A stretch of DNA of 64,000 bases from Klebsormidium nitens. Its lineage: Eukaryota; Streptophyta; Klebsormidiophyceae; Klebsormidiales; Klebsormidiaceae. The stretch is taken from positions 70,447 through 134,446 of the forward strand of contig DF237047.1 in assembly GCA_000708835.1 (NCBI GenBank), written 5' to 3'. Each line of letters opens with the position of its first letter. Position 1 is the stretch's first letter. The notes under the pieces were generated by a model. That model saw nothing but the letters and a program-made list of their open reading frames with translations, ran no database searches and was not told the origin of the DNA. Positions 35,729 to 49,600 of this stretch are shown piece by piece. Position numbers and translations under genes: made by a program.

Positions 35729-38700
35729 ATGGCCGCCAGTCAAGCCAGGTTTATGAGCACCCGCACTCTTCTCCCTCCAACTCTCATAAGGGCTCCCTGC
35801 GGTAGCCACCTTGCAAGCAGCCCTTCAGCCCTTCAGCCCTTCAGACCCCTCTTCTTCCGCAAGCTGGGGGAGGGGCTTTGTTCTTGGGGACTCGCTCAGA
35901 ACACTGTCGTGTGCCCCTCAAACGATGTTACAAGGCCGCCGAAGCGGCGGCCTAGGAGAGGGAATCCGTGTCCGGCGGTTGCGGCGCAGGAGGCTCCCCA
36001 GACTTCCAAGCCCCGTTTTGATGGCTCAGTATTTGGAGAGGAGTACAGCTGGGCAGGCGGAAAAGAAGTGGGGCCGTTTCTTGAGAGGGGTCCAAGGGGC
36101 AGGGGTTCGGCGGGGGCGAAGTTTGAAGTGCAGAGGAGACGTTGGGAGGGGGTAACAACGCTAAGAGCGGAGGCGAGGCGGGCAGTTCTGGAGGTGGGGG
36201 TTACAGCGGAAGGGGAGGGTTTGCGAGAAAGGAAGTTGGGCCGGCTGCAAAAGCTGCTTGAGGTAGAGATGGTGGGGGAGGGGGAAGATGAGGAAGAGTC
36301 TGGGGGGCCCACTCTGGCTGAGGCCTTTACACTGGCCCAGAGGCGGGTGTCAGAAGAAGCGCCGGGATTGCGGGAAGAGGTCACGGGACAAAGCCAGAAA
36401 GGGAGGGGCTTGAGAGGCGGGGTGAGGCAGAAGTCTGGCAAGAGTAGCACAGCTGAGAAGGAGTGGAGTCAAGAGCGTCGGAAAGGTCCCCATCAACAGC
36501 TGCAGGAGAAGGTTGCTTCCACGATGCCACCTGTCAGCTTGACAGAGGAACAGCCCGCGGATGGGACGGAGCGCGGTGCTTTGCTAGGGGCGAGAGACAA
36601 TCCGGCGATCGTAAAGAAGAACAGAGCCTTGCTGGAAGCGAGCCTGGCGGAGCGCTTGGACATCGACTTGGGCGTGGAAGAAGACATCGAGGGTGCCCTT
36701 GACCGTGACCTAGCCGCCCTCTTTACGGTGACCGCCGCGAGAGGAGAGAGTGGCCCCTTGGGGGGTCCCTCAGACAGCGGTTCTCTCCTGGGGGGGAAGG
36801 TTCGAAGACCGATGGAGTCCTTGGAAGAACTCTCCGCGGATCGAGGGTCTGGCAGGAAGAACTTCGGCCCGTCTGTTCAACACCGGCCCTCCCGAACACT
36901 CGGTGAAGGCTCCAGCCCTCAGACCTTGACGTCGTTTTTGAAGGGCGGTTGGGTCAGCAAGCAACGGGAGCCTTCGACCGAACAGAACGAGTCTGAACCT
37001 ACTCCTAGGGGGTGGTTTTCTGAGCCGGACGAACCCCCCCAGGACTCGAGCGCTGCCTTGGACCCCCTCCTTGATGTTTTAGAAGACGCCTCCGCTGCAA
37101 AAGCGCGCATCTCGACCCCCCTCCACCAGCGAACTTACAAGACGCAGCACGTTCTGAAAAGGCGCCAGCAAAAGGCCCTGTCAGCCTCCGACGAGGACGA
37201 GGCTTTGCTGCGGCAGCCCTGGGAGGTCAAGGAGCCCCGGCCAGAAACAGGGCTTCCCGTTGGGCTGGAGCTGTTCGCTGACGACCGAGTGACGTCACCA
37301 GAGGTTCGAGTTGAGGCGTTCGAGCCGAAGCACGACAAAAAGCCTGGGGGCGCACGGCAGTGGCAGCCGAACAAGCGCAGGCTGTATTACGCCCAAAAGT
37401 TTGCGGACCGCTGGGGAGGGGGGGACACGCCTGCGGTCGAGACCCCCCCCAAAGCGGCTGAAATTTCGGGGGGCAAAATGGAGAAGCGTCCAGTCGAAGA
37501 AAACCACTTCTTGTTCCCCCCCCTGCCGCGGCCAGTGCCGCACGAGATCGTGAATCGGAAGAAGGTGGAAACGATGCCGGTTGGGTCGTTCCGTTCGGTT
37601 CCGCCGAAGCAACGGAAAGTGCTGCCAATAAGAGAAGCGGCGGGGATTAGTCGGGGCTTAGGCGGCCGGTTGGTGGTTCCAGACACAGGGAGTAGCGCAG
37701 TGACGTCAGAGATGAGGGAGGAGGCGAGGCGGGACGTGTTGCAGCGGTTGTTGGTTGCAGCAGAAGGGGATGTGAACCATGTGAGGAAAATCTCCTCTGG
37801 ATTCTGCTTCGTTCAGAGGAGAGGGAATGCTATAGACTGGCTGGGAGTACTCTATACTCTCTTGCAGAGCTTTTCCAGCAATTGTTCTTGAATGTAGCGA
37901 TTGCTTGCGTTGAGTCTGCTGTGAGCACACACTTCGTCGAGGCAGCACGGTTTATGCTCCCCCCGAGGTTTTCAAGCTGGTCCCAACGGAAAGGCATTTG
38001 GGAGCGTCAAGTGGGTGGACTTTACTGACGCAATCCGTGCGATTGTCCCATGTTCGTGCTCAGCAGCTCAAAGCTTCCAACCTTCTCGTCAAGTCATGAT
38101 AAGACAGGCTGTCAAACGGGCCTCGATCAGGCATATCCGCCGAGTCGACCGAACCAGGCTTCGCAACTTATCACTTAGTTGTTGTTGCTGACCCAGCTTC
38201 TTCCTTTTCAGGTTCTCGACGAAGTCGCGTCTTTGCTTCACAGCAAGGACGTCACATTTCTGCTGCACGAGTTAAGCACCCGGGGTAATACTAACCGGGC
38301 ACTCGACGTCCTTCGCTGGGCAGAAAAGGCACCCAGAAAATTGTCCCGACTACGTCCGGGGGCCGCAGCTTACGCGACAGTGCTTCAAGGCCTGGTTCGT
38401 GAAGGAGACGCGAAGAGGGCGGCGGACTTTGCCATCTTTACCAGAGCCCGGGGGATACCACCGGGAAAAAAATTGTGGGGTTTGCTGCTAACCGCGCTGG
38501 CGGGTCAGGGCGAACACGGGAAGGTTTGGGAGGTTCTGGACCGGATGCAAAAGCGGGGGCAGAATTTGGACGGGCGGGCTTGGCGGGGTTTGATAAGCAC
38601 GTGCGCTCGAGGGGATAAGCGATTGGCGAAGAAGCTGGTGAGCAGGGTTATGGAGCTGGCGGACCGAGGGGAGGTTAAGCTAACCCGATTCGATTATGAG

Positions 38701-39144
38701 GAGATTGTCGGTGCGTGCAGCGGCGCGGGCTTACTTGACGAGGCTCTGACTTTGGTAGAAACGATGGAGACCGAGGGGTTTAGGGTCGGTGCTGACGTGT
38801 ACGGAAAGGTCATGTGCACAATGTCAAAAGCGGGTCAACATAGCGAGGTTTTAGAGATGTACAGGAGAGCGTGTCAGGAATCGCAGGGGTCAATTTACGT
38901 GCACAACGCCGCGATCCGATCGGTGTGCTGCCTAGGCCGCCAACTAGAGGCGAGAGAAGTAGTGCAGCGCATGCTAGTCAGCGGCATCAGGCCGGATGTA
39001 GTTACTTACAACACGATCATTAGTTCGTTGAGCCGGTCGCACCGGCAGGAGGAAGCGTTAGAAGTGTTAGAAGAGATGCAGCAGCAGGGCTGCCAGCCCA
39101 CACCGTTAACGTTCAAGGCACTCGGCAGCGGTCGGGAGCCTTAA
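35729..39144 (+). CDS. Pentatricopeptide repeat (PPR) protein with long disordered N-terminus
   Basis: Exons 35729-37780 and 38212-39144 join in phase 0 (CAT|GTGAGG ... TTTTCAG|GTT) to 994 residues. PPR proteins bind organelle RNA for processing, editing or translation. Residues 1-80 are basic and Ser/Pro/Arg-rich, fitting a plastid or mitochondrial transit peptide. Residues about 80-680 are hydrophilic, Glu/Arg/Gly-rich and presumably disordered. From about residue 740 onward there are about seven P-type PPR units of near 35 residues, for example AAYATVLQGLVREGDAKRAA, the KLWGLLLTALAGQG unit and VVTYNTIISSLSRSHRQEEA; the last unit is cut after PLTFKAL. No E, DYW or SMR domain is seen. Which RNA it serves is unknown. 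A 9-bp CAGCCCTTC triplet repeat occurs at about 35818-35845. Confidence 0.88.
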
Positions 39145-40632
39145 GTCGGCGCTCGACAAGACTACTGTAGACTCGGACACAGGTGTAAACCAATCCAAGA
39201 GTCAGTTGGCTCAGTGAACTTACGATACACATGGTCCAAGTGTATATGCATAGAGTAAACATCTGCTGGCATGTGGCATGTGCCATTGGCGTGCGACAAC
39301 TTATGTCGTGCCTGCCAACCGAACTATAGTCCGCGCGGCATCGTACGTTGAACATGCAAATGATGAGTCAGGGCATGCATCCTCAATGCAGGCAAAATCA
39401 TGCTAGCTAAATGATCGTGAATGCATTGCAGTGCTGCTCGATCTTCGAGTGGGCTGCTGAAACATGAGTGACGCCGACCATGTGCACGATATAGAAATTC
39501 GAGAAATTAGTATGAACGAATTGTCATGCAAAACGCGTCGTCACTTACATAAGCTTCAATATAGCGGATTAGCGCGCCGGTTTGCAACAGTGCCATTGGA
39601 TTGACAGCTAGAATATAGCGCTGGCAGGACATGGCGGATCAGATTTCTACCCTATGCGGAAATGCACCTTGATGATATGGACTGATCATCGATTTGTGCG
39701 CACCCAGCATCGAGGCCATGCAGCTGTTTAGACACTTTCCAGAACATGTGCCATTGCACTGGCTGACACAACCGTGACTTTGCACCTTCCTTTGTACCAT
39801 CCGGACATTGCACTCTTCGTTCATGAACCTGACCTTTAAATAGCTTGAAGCCCAGCAAGTTGACCTGAGTTGACGAAACGAAATGCGGTATCCTTCAAAA
39901 GCAAAATGCATGTCAGTACAGATCGATAAATACAAGTGATCAGGTGGACAGTTTGTCTCCGACATGCAGAGTCTGACCTGACTACTCCGCACACAACTCT
40001 AAATCTCACAATAAATGAACCTTCCTGCCTAAAGGTGTTCAGAGCAACCTGCGAACAGTGGACCAGTGATCGCAAATGAAAACAGTCTAAACTGGGCGAA
40101 CAAATTACAGGTGTCGAGTTGGCGGGAATAGACTCCGATTTCTCGAAACCCGTTCTGTGACTAAGTAGTAGCCGTCACGCTGGTGGCCTGCACAAAGAAC
40201 AACATCAACTCAACAATCAACTCACGTCGCGTTTGGTAAAAGACATTCTGCAGTGATGGATGAAAGCAATCCAACATAGTCTTGTCGAGGTTCCAGCCTC
40301 CAGCCAAACAAATAGCAATCGAAAGTGAGCTGCGTACAGCAACGAGTCCAATCAACCACAAGCTCAGGATAAAGAATTGACAAACCTTGTCATCGCACCC
40401 ACGATACAGGAATCGGAAGCATCCTTCACGCATAAACCTGTCTGATCAGGGTTTTACTCTCTTCTATTTTCGCTTTTCGTTTGCAATCGAAATTCAGCGG
40501 AGCCACTGTGAAGATCAAACGCCGAGAATAAGAGAAACTCCTCGCAACAGGACGTTAAGACATGCACCGTCTCAAGACTTCACGCACTTAACGCCAATCT
40601 CAAGTCCATCGGCTATCCTCCGCTAGCGTACC
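39145..40632. other. Gene-free stretch between convergent genes
   Basis: About 1.5 kb between the PPR gene and the Armadillo gene hold no supported coding frame. Reading frames such as 39639-39992 and 40161-40433 (minus) lack motifs and splice partners. The ends presumably carry both 3' UTRs. Confidence 0.4.
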
Positions 40633-43600
40633 TTACGCCCCGGCCACATTGTCCACCTCCTCCGAGGCCCTGTCCCGCTCGCCCCTGCTCCGCCCCAAAC
40701 TGTTCTCCCGGGACAAGCTCCCGGACGCGCCCTCCCGAACAAGGCCCGCCGTTCTTCGTTGCGAAGAACTGCCGTCGACGAACGCTTTCAGCGGGCCGCT
40801 ACCCCCCTCGCTGGTGTCGGAGGAGGAGCGGCGTCTCCGGGGGGGTCCCTTTGGGCTGCTAGCCTGGAAGGGGGACGGGGGGGAGGGGCCCTGCCTGCCA
40901 CCTGGGGGGGTGGAGATGAAGAGGTAGAAGCCTTAGATGATGGGGGGGTATGGACAATACAAGACTTTAGATGGGGGGTAAACGACAAACCCGAGACGGC
41001 CCTTTGGGCTGCTCGCCTGGAAGGGGGAGGGGGGAGAGGGGCCCTGCCTGCCACCTGGGGGGGGAGGAGAAAAGACTTTTAGATGGGGGTTTAGCGGCGT
41101 CTGGGGGGGATCCCTTGAGCTGCTCGCTTGGAAGGGGGACGGGGGGGAGGGGCCCTGCCTGCCGTCCGGGGGGGAAGTGTGCGAGAATGATGAGAATCAG
41201 GGGGCCAATTTTCGGCCGGGGGGGGAAATGAGAGAAGTTAATTGAGGGGACAAGGATCAACCAAGTCAATTTGAGGGGGGAAAGAATGGCGAAGGTGGAA
41301 AGCTTTGAGCCGGAAATGAATCTGAGACAGATTGAGAAACGGTTCAATGCTGTCTTCATTTGAAACTGGGCTTATCAGGAGTGCGTAGCAGAAGCCAATG
41401 GGCGTGACTCGCTTCACCCTGCCCGACTCTACAACATGATCTATAAAGGAGCACTTTCTTCGGACTTTGACTGTGGTTCGACATGCACAGCGACGCTCGC
41501 AAAGAAGAAGAGGAACGCAAGGAAGGAAACAGAATTCACAAGCAAGCAAAAAGCAAGTTCCTGAGCTGAACGGATTGCTCCCCCCTGCGTTAACACTTTC
41601 AGAAAAGCCGAGTCTTTCAAAGTCTTGACTGTGATTGGACGAGTGGAAAAGAGGCTCGCAAAGACAAGATCGAGAAAACAACGGGAACAGGAGAAGAGCA
41701 GAGGGGATACTAAGCAAGCAAAACGCTGGACGGAACGCTGCCCCCCTGCTCCAACACCCAAGAGAAGTCGGTTTTTCGGAGCGCAAAAGACTGTACTCGA
41801 CGAGCGCCAAAGAGGTCCGCCGAAACAAAATCAAGCGAGTGCAAAGGGGCCCCAGATGAAGCAAAGAGAAAGAGAAGCGCGAGCGAAAAAGCTGGTGGCT
41901 GGGCTGCACGGGACGCTTCCCCCCTGCTCCAACACTTTCAGAGGAGTCGGCTCATTCGCCTTGACAGTTTCGACGAGCGAAAGAGGCTCACAGAAAACGA
42001 AAAAGACGCTCACAGACTCAGAGAAGTCAGAGCTTCCTCGTCTAGGAGCGGGAAATAGCAGAGGGAAAAAGTAAGCAAGCAAAACGGTCGTACCTGGACT
42101 GGACGGAACGCTTCCCCCCTGCTCCAACACTTTTCAGAAGTCGATTCTTTCTGGGGCCTTGACTGTATTCAACGAGCGCAAAAGACGCCCATAGGAGCAG
42201 AATAAAGTGATCACAAATGAAGCAGAGGGAAACAGAAAAGCGAGCAAAAAAGCGTACCTGGACTGGACAGAACGCTGCCCCCCTGCTCCAACACTTTCAG
42301 CGCCCGCTCCGCCTGTTCCCTCGCCTCGGGGGTTGCCCCCGACCCGGCTCTCGCCACGTCCAACAACCCCTGCATCGCCCCAGTTCCCAAAAATACGCTC
42401 ATCTTATTGGGCGAATGTCCCGCCGCCAAAATCCTCAATACCCCCGCCGCATACTCCTGCGCGCGCGGCGACGTCCCAACTTCCGCGCTCCGTAAAAGTC
42501 TCGCGAGCCCAGAAACCGCGCCCGGCTCCTCGAAAATCGCCGCCTTGTTTTCGGCGTTTCCGGCCGCTAAATTCCCGAGCGCGAGGACCGCCTCTTCCTT
42601 CGCGCCCGTGTTGACCGCCGCGCCCGGTTCCGGGTTGAGAACCCGCACTAACCCGGTGATTAACCCGGGTTCTGCCGCGAGCAGAATCTTGTTCTCCGCG
42701 TTGCCCTGCGCGAGATTCCCGATCGCATACGCGGCCCATTCCTGCGCCTTTGCGTTCGCGCCCGACCGCGGCGCGAGCAGTTTTACGAGGCCCCCCGACG
42801 CGCCGGCCTCGCCCGCGATCGCGCGCTGATTGTCGGGGTTTCCAGCCGCGAGATTGCCGAGCACGAGCGCGCAGTTTTGGCGGAGGCCCGGGGACCTCTC
42901 CCGGGAGGAACGTAATATGCGAACTAGCATGGGGATTGCGCCCGGTTGGGATGCGATGGCGATCTTGTTTTGGGCGTTGCCCGCGGCGAGGTTGCCGAGA
43001 GCCCAGGCAGCTTGCTCTGCAGCACCTGCAGAGGACCAAAAAAGGGTGTGTAAAGCGTTTAAATGGCACTACGAAGTTATTGCTGGGCTCAGGCGGGCTA
43101 AGCGGAAAGTGCGGAATTGGCACGATGACCAACTGCGACTTGGACGTGGGCGTACAATGGTCCAGTGTATCCAATCTGAACCTGTTGCATTGTTTGCAGA
43201 AGCCGACCCGACTTTCATGAGCCGCGAGGAAGGGGCATCCGGTCGACTTCGCAAGGCTCCACGCACCCCTCATGTCAGAAATTCGGAAGAAACAAAATCA
43301 AACTCGCAGAAACTATGGCGGGAGTGCCTCAGTTGTTCGACTTCCCACGAAGAGACTACTGCAACAGCTAGTGCGGACTAACGAAACTACATCAACGGAA
43401 TTATACGGACGTACCTTGCGCCTTGGTCACAAAGTGGCTTGCAAGCGGCTTTACCGAGCACAATCACCAAGACTTATGGTACATCGCGAATTTTAAGGGC
43501 ACCTTTATACTGGGTCCTATTAAATAGCCCTTCTTGCAGCAAAAGTGCGCGCCATAGATGTCTGCCAGCACTTCCTTAGAGGCACACTATTGTAGCAGCT

Positions 43601-46600
43601 CGATTAACGGATTCAGATTTCCCCAAACGGGCATATTCTCGACAGGAAGCGTGAAACATTTGTAAAGGCCTTACCTTGTGCGGCCTGATCGTTCGCCAGC
43701 ATCTGCATGAGGCACGGGATCGCGGGCGGCTCCGCGGCAATGACCTGCTTGTTGTACGATTTAACGCGCGCAAGATTGCCCAGAGTGCGTGCCGCCTCCT
43801 CTTGGAGAGCAGGGTTGGAGTCGGGGCCGAGCAACCTGGAAAAAGATACGTGACAGAAATGCGCATTGATCTAAGAATCCCAGCCTGGGACGGGTAGTGT
43901 TAGTCAGAGGGTTCAAGGTGGGTACGGCTGCGAGGCACCTAAGGTCACTTTTATTGGGTTATGGATAACCAAAGTGTCATGATCTTGAGTGGAAAAAATC
44001 ATTCTGGAAAGGGCCGGGGAGGTTTGGTTGCTGCAAAGCGGTAGTCTGAAGTGAGCGTCGGGCTTTGACGCTCCGAGATGCACGCTCGGTGAGTCTCTCT
44101 CTGACGAATCAAATTGGGACGAGACCTGGAGATTGCCTGGAAAGCGCCCGGTTTCATAGGGTCGCATTCTCGTGAAGTTCTGAGCTGTAGCAAGAAATGT
44201 TGGCCTGTACAGCCAGGCCGTGTCTACTTGGTAGAGTGCAACAAAAAGCCGAACCTGCTGGCGGATAGCGAGCAACCGTTGAAGAAACACAAGGACAGTG
44301 GTGTACTCCTTAGAGCTTACAGCTTGGAGTCTTCACTTCCTTGAATGTTGAAAGTCCATACATTGATGACCTTCTCATGACCGTCTTTTTAGCTTCCAAA
44401 CTTTCGCTTCTTCCACAATCCACAAACCCATTCGCGGACTTTCACCTGACGAGCATGGTGACCGCCACAAAGACACAAAGTCACAAAAGCACAAGTCCAC
44501 AGATACACAAACCCACAACCCCACAGACTCACATGTTACAAATCCAGAATCCCAAGACCCAAGATAGTACAATCGCAACCACAAACCCTCACCTGACTAG
44601 CATCGCAACCGCCCCCCCCTCGCTCGTAATCACCGCCTGCTTATCCCCCCCCGCCAAATTCCCCAGCGCATGCGCAGCCCACTGCTGCGCACGCGACGTC
44701 GCGCCAACGTCACCCCCCCCCAGCAGCCTCACGAGCCCCGTCACAGCCCCCCGTTCCGCAAGGATCGCCTTTTGATTGTCCGTATTCCCCTCCGACAAAT
44801 TGCTCAGCGCATACCCGGCCCACTCTTGCGCTTCGGGAGTGAACCCCCCCGCCGCGCCGGCGAGCAGACGGACCAACCCCGCCAACGCGCCCGGCTCTGA
44901 CACTATCGCCTGCTGCGTGCCTGGCACGTCGGCTGCCAGGTTCCCCAGTGTCAAGACCGCGTCCTCCTGTGCGCCGGGGGTCGCGTTTTGCTGCGGGTCG
45001 AGCAGACGAACTAGACCGGCGAGAGCACCCGGTTCGGAGCTGATCGCGACTTTGTTGTCGATGTTTCCGGCCGCGAGGTTCGCGAGCGCGCCGACCGCGT
45101 ATTCCTGGGACTCGATGGTGGAGCCCTGGTCGGGGCCACGGAGGAGGCGAACTAGGGATGGGATCGCGCCCGGCTCGCGCCCGATCGCCATCTACAGGGG
45201 GTTTGCGTGTTAATAGTGTCGAAAGCCGGTACCTTTTAGATGGTTTGAGTTCAACCGGTCCATTCCTCTGCTCCACAACCAAGCCAAACTGTCAATCTGA
45301 ATTTGAATCTTACATTATGGCATCATCCACACAGTCGTTGCGCACAAAGCCCAACATACTTTCTCAGACAAGAAGCGGAGTCGAAATACTGCCCAAACAC
45401 GCACCCTGTAAAGGCACTCTCTACATCAACGATTCGAGATCAACAAGGCTTCGCTTCTGAGTGAACTTTCGACACAATCCAGAAGCAGGAGACTCTCTTC
45501 CCTCACGCTTCCGAAGATCAATCCAGATTCAAAACCAAGATTAAACCCCAGCACGCCCCCTCACCTTGTTCTCCACGTTCCCCGCGCTCAGGTTTGCCAG
45601 CGTATATGCAGCCCACTCCTGCGCAAACAGCGTCGCGCCCCCCCCGGGCCCCTTCAACAGCCTCACGAGATCCGCAAGCGCCCCAGGTTGTCCTGCAATC
45701 GCTCTCTGGTTATCCATACTGCCGGCAGCCAGGTTACCGAGCGCCAACGCCGCTTCTTCCTGCACGCGGGGAGCATAAGTTCGGAATGGCTGGAGGGCAG
45801 CTCGAAATTCTGTTGCTCATGTCTTTCTTCGACGTCAGACATGGACACTCCAGGGGTTTTGCTCCCTTCGGCCCAAACCTTTTGCAGGACCGTGTCCGGA
45901 TGCGGCTGGGCTGCCCATGGCTAGAGCTTGCAGATTGGGCTAGAAATTCAATCCCTGCTCGATGCATTTCTTTTGGCAGTCAATCAAATGTTTTGCCACA
46001 GATCTACAGCGCCGTCGTCATCACGCGAGAATCGCGATGGACTCGACATGTACTGATCAGTATGGATATCAAGATAAATTTGGCTATTGTAAACTTCTGC
46101 AAATTCGCCTACCTGAGCCCCGGTTGATGCCCGAGTCGTCGGTTTCAGCAGGTGCAAGAGACCGGGGACGAGTCCCGGGTTGGAGGCCATGAGCGTCTTG
46201 TTCTCGGAGCTGCCCGCGGCGAGGTTGCCGAGGGCGCGTGCTGCGGCTTCTTGAACCTGCAAACATAATGTCACGCGTTTAGAACCTCTCAAGATTCTGG
46301 CAGCGAAGGATCTTCGGGTTTTCGGGTTCTAGCAGGTGTTGTTAGTTTGGGGACGAGCGCCACGTATGCTCTAACGAATTTCCTGAAGCAGCCTCAAAGA
46401 TTTGCAGTGTTGAGAGGGAGTGCAGAGCTTGCAGCTCTGACGTATCGAAGATTTTTGTGGAGGGAGACCAAAGTTCCTGCACTGTGGTCAAGCTCGGAAG
46501 AGGTGACCAACAAACTATGTAAAAGCAGCCGTCTGCAGCAAATCAATCTTGATTAGGTGGTTGAGCACGCTGTCAGATCCCCCTAAGCGGGGCTCCGACG

Positions 46601-49600
46601 AATCGGCTCCAATCCAAACCTGCCTAAAAGAGGAAGCAGCAGCCCTTCCGAAGCAAACCCAAAACGACCTTTTACACCATTTTCAGACAAACCTGCAGTG
46701 GCCCCCATACCTGCCTCTTCTGCCTCAGAATTGACACCCAAAAGACTCAATGATGGAACAAAACTGCCAGCAGGACGGTCAATGTCAGTGGGTCCCACCT
46801 GCGGTGCCGCGTTCTCGAGCACGCCACTCCCCCGCGCCGCATGCTCCCCCTCCGCCGACGGGCCCTCCACCCGCAACAGTCTTACGAGCGCATCTAAAGC
46901 CCCCGGTTCCGAGAGCACTGTTCGTTGATTGTTCAGGTTATCTTCTACCAGGTTAGCGAGAGCGAGCGCACCAAACTCCTGCGTCTCTTGGAGGGGGATC
47001 CCTTCCTGGCCCTGGATGAGGGCAACTAGGGCGGGGATGGAGGACGGGAAGGACGCGATCGCGACGCGGTTGTACGGGTTGTTGACCGCCAGGTTAGCCA
47101 GGGCGCCTGCAGAAGGTTAGCGGGAGGTTAGGAATGTTGGTTTTGGCTGAACGAATGTTGTCCACTGTTGCGACGAGCATGCCCGCAGAGTCTCATAGAA
47201 CAAAACTGCCAATAGGTTTGATTGGAAGAAGCTCTGAAAACTTGTCCTGCAAGTCAAAAGTGTGGGCAATAAAGAGGGAGAAGCAAGTTCTCTGATAGTC
47301 CAACTGCGGCTCCACAGACTGAGGCCGAAAGTGAGCACTTCTGACAATCAGGCAAAGTTCTAAAGACAGACACTTTCTCTGCATGACAAGAAATTGAGGT
47401 ACTTCGAAATGAAAAGTGCATCGCTTACCAGTCGCATTGCGTTGCGCCTGCGGCAGGTCGAGCAGCCCGACAAGCGAACGAATGACGCCTTCTTCGGTGC
47501 CGACCCGCACGCTGTCAAAGTACGCCAAGTTCCACAACACGCCGGCAGCGCGCGACTTGCACTCGGCGCTGTAACTGTGCGAAGCGACCGCGGCAAAGAA
47601 TCCGACGTATTTCAGGAGCTGCGCACGGGCACGCTCATAGGGGACGAGGGCAGCCATCACGCCAATTGCATTTGCCTGGACAGGTTCAGAATTGGGTTAG
47701 AAGGTGGATATGGAAGCTCGGGGCTGATCAAGGTTGGTTAAGACCGCCGCGAAGATCGTGAGCTCGCTTGTAGGAGACAATTGCAACCATTGTGCTGATC
47801 GCAGTCGCCAGATTAGTTGAGAGTGGGTTAGAGGGTGGTTACGGGCAGGACATGTAGGTCGGGGGCTGGCTGAGAGTGGGTTAAGCAATGGGTGTGGTTG
47901 AGGAGCTGCGCGCAGGAACGCACATAATGAACAAGGGCGGTTACTACTCTGACCCCATTTGCCTGTAAGGTTTGAGACTTGGGGGTCAGAGGCATCAAGG
48001 GTGGGGTGTGTGGGTTGGGGGCTGGTTAAGTGTTGGTTAACACCGCAGCGAAGAAGCTGACGTATTTTTGGAGCTGCTTGCAGGCACGCTTGTAGGGGTT
48101 GAGGACGGCCATCTACCAATCACATTTGCCTGAAATCGTGGTTACGTAGTAGTTAAATTCTTGTTCCAAGCTGCAAAGAGGTGGCCCAGGTCTGGTCAAG
48201 TGTCGAGGGTTAGTGATTGATTTAGGCACGATCAAGAGACCATGCGTGGTGGGCTCATAGGAGGGGGGCGATCATGCGTACCGCATGTGCCTTAGTAGGT
48301 TGGTCAAGGAGGGCGGTTAGAGGTTGGTTAGGGATTGACCAAGAGTTGGATACCTGGTGGTGGCCCCTTGAAAGATGGTCAAACGATGCATGTGATTGCG
48401 GAGAACAGAGACAGCGCCCTCCCCAAGGACCAAAACAACCTTCACACCGACTGCTTTAGCCTGGTAAGTGGTGAAGGAAGTTGTCAAGAATCTGTTCAAG
48501 GTTGATGGGAGCCTGGTCAAGTCAATGGTCAAGAGGTGGTCAAGAACCAGTTTAACATTCTGTAAAGGTGGCTGTGAACACCCAAAGAACGAACACAGGC
48601 GCCATGCCACTTGCTTTCAAGGCTGCTCAAAGAGACTGATTGAAGGGTCAATTGAAGTTCTGTCAAAATTGTATAGCGGCGTTTGAAAGATCATCTCTTT
48701 CGCTCTGAGAACTTCGGAGATAATACAGCGTTTGGTGCCATACCTTGCACGCTGCCGTGGGGCCGTTCTGCGCCAAATCCAAAAGAAGATCCAGCCCTTT
48801 CTGATTGTTTAGCTTGTCCTCCGTGTATATCGCCTTTTGCACCTCAGGACCCCCGCTCCGCGCCACATTCAACAACGCCCCCGACGCCTTTTCCTTCGCA
48901 TCCGGTGTCGGCCCCGTGCGCGCCAGTTCCCGCAACGCAGGAATGCACGATACCAAATCGGCGGCGCCGTATTTCATCGCGAGGGCGTCAGACGCGAGCG
49001 ACCCAATCGCGGCCGCCGCTTGCACTTGCACGCCATCTGCGCCGTTCGCGAGGCTCTCGACGAGCGCCCGGAACCCGTTCTCTTGCAGCACCTGTTTGCG
49101 CCCCTCGGGGCCCTCGTTGGCGAGGATCGCTAATGCACCCATCGCGCCTTCAGACGCCCCCCCCCGGGACATCGACCGCTCCAACGACGCCGAGACTATG
49201 TCGCCGTAGGACCAGAAAGCAGGAAGGCCGCAGTCGGAGCTCGCCCCATCCAATACGAGGTGGGGGTGCCGGGCGGTGTGCACGTACCAGCTGTGCCAAG
49301 CACTGGGGGCGCGCTTTGAGACTGCGGCGCTGAGTGAGGAGGTCCCCCGGTAGTTGACACCGAGGATTCGGAACCGAATGAGAGCCAGCCAGAGGAGGGA
49401 GAGGGCCCAGGCGGACGCTAAGCAGCAGCCCCCTAGGAGAAGCTCTTCGAAACGGCGAGCGCCCTCTTCGGGGAAAGCGCCGATGTCGAAGTAACGGTCC
49501 CTGCGGTTGCCGCGCTGGTAAAAGTAGAAGAACCACAGCGCCGCCACCTGGCAACCCAGAATGAGGACACTTGGATTGCCCACAGCCCAGTAGAGCTCAA

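Noticed and set aside
35896-37686. Several minus-strand frames opposite the PPR exon 1
   Set aside because: Composition shadows of a GC-rich exon; the plus frame is open for 684 codons and splices in phase to PPR repeats.
39639-39992. Cys-containing minus-strand frame resembling a small secreted peptide
   Set aside because: No signal peptide, irregular Cys spacing and no splice signals or homology that I can recognise.
40161-40433. Hydrophobic minus-strand frame just downstream of the Armadillo gene
   Set aside because: Lies after the Armadillo stop codon in likely 3' UTR or intergenic DNA and shows no family motif.
40633-40863. Start of Armadillo exon 9 at the CTTCCAG acceptor (40863)
   Set aside because: Joined to exon 8 in phase it gives an immediate stop; the acceptor at 40901 keeps the Ser/Arg-rich frame.
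47676-48660. CRISPR-like regular spacing of repeats
   Set aside because: Units are 130-170 bp, diverged along their length, and match the adjacent exon; this is tandem duplication in a nuclear intron, not a CRISPR array.
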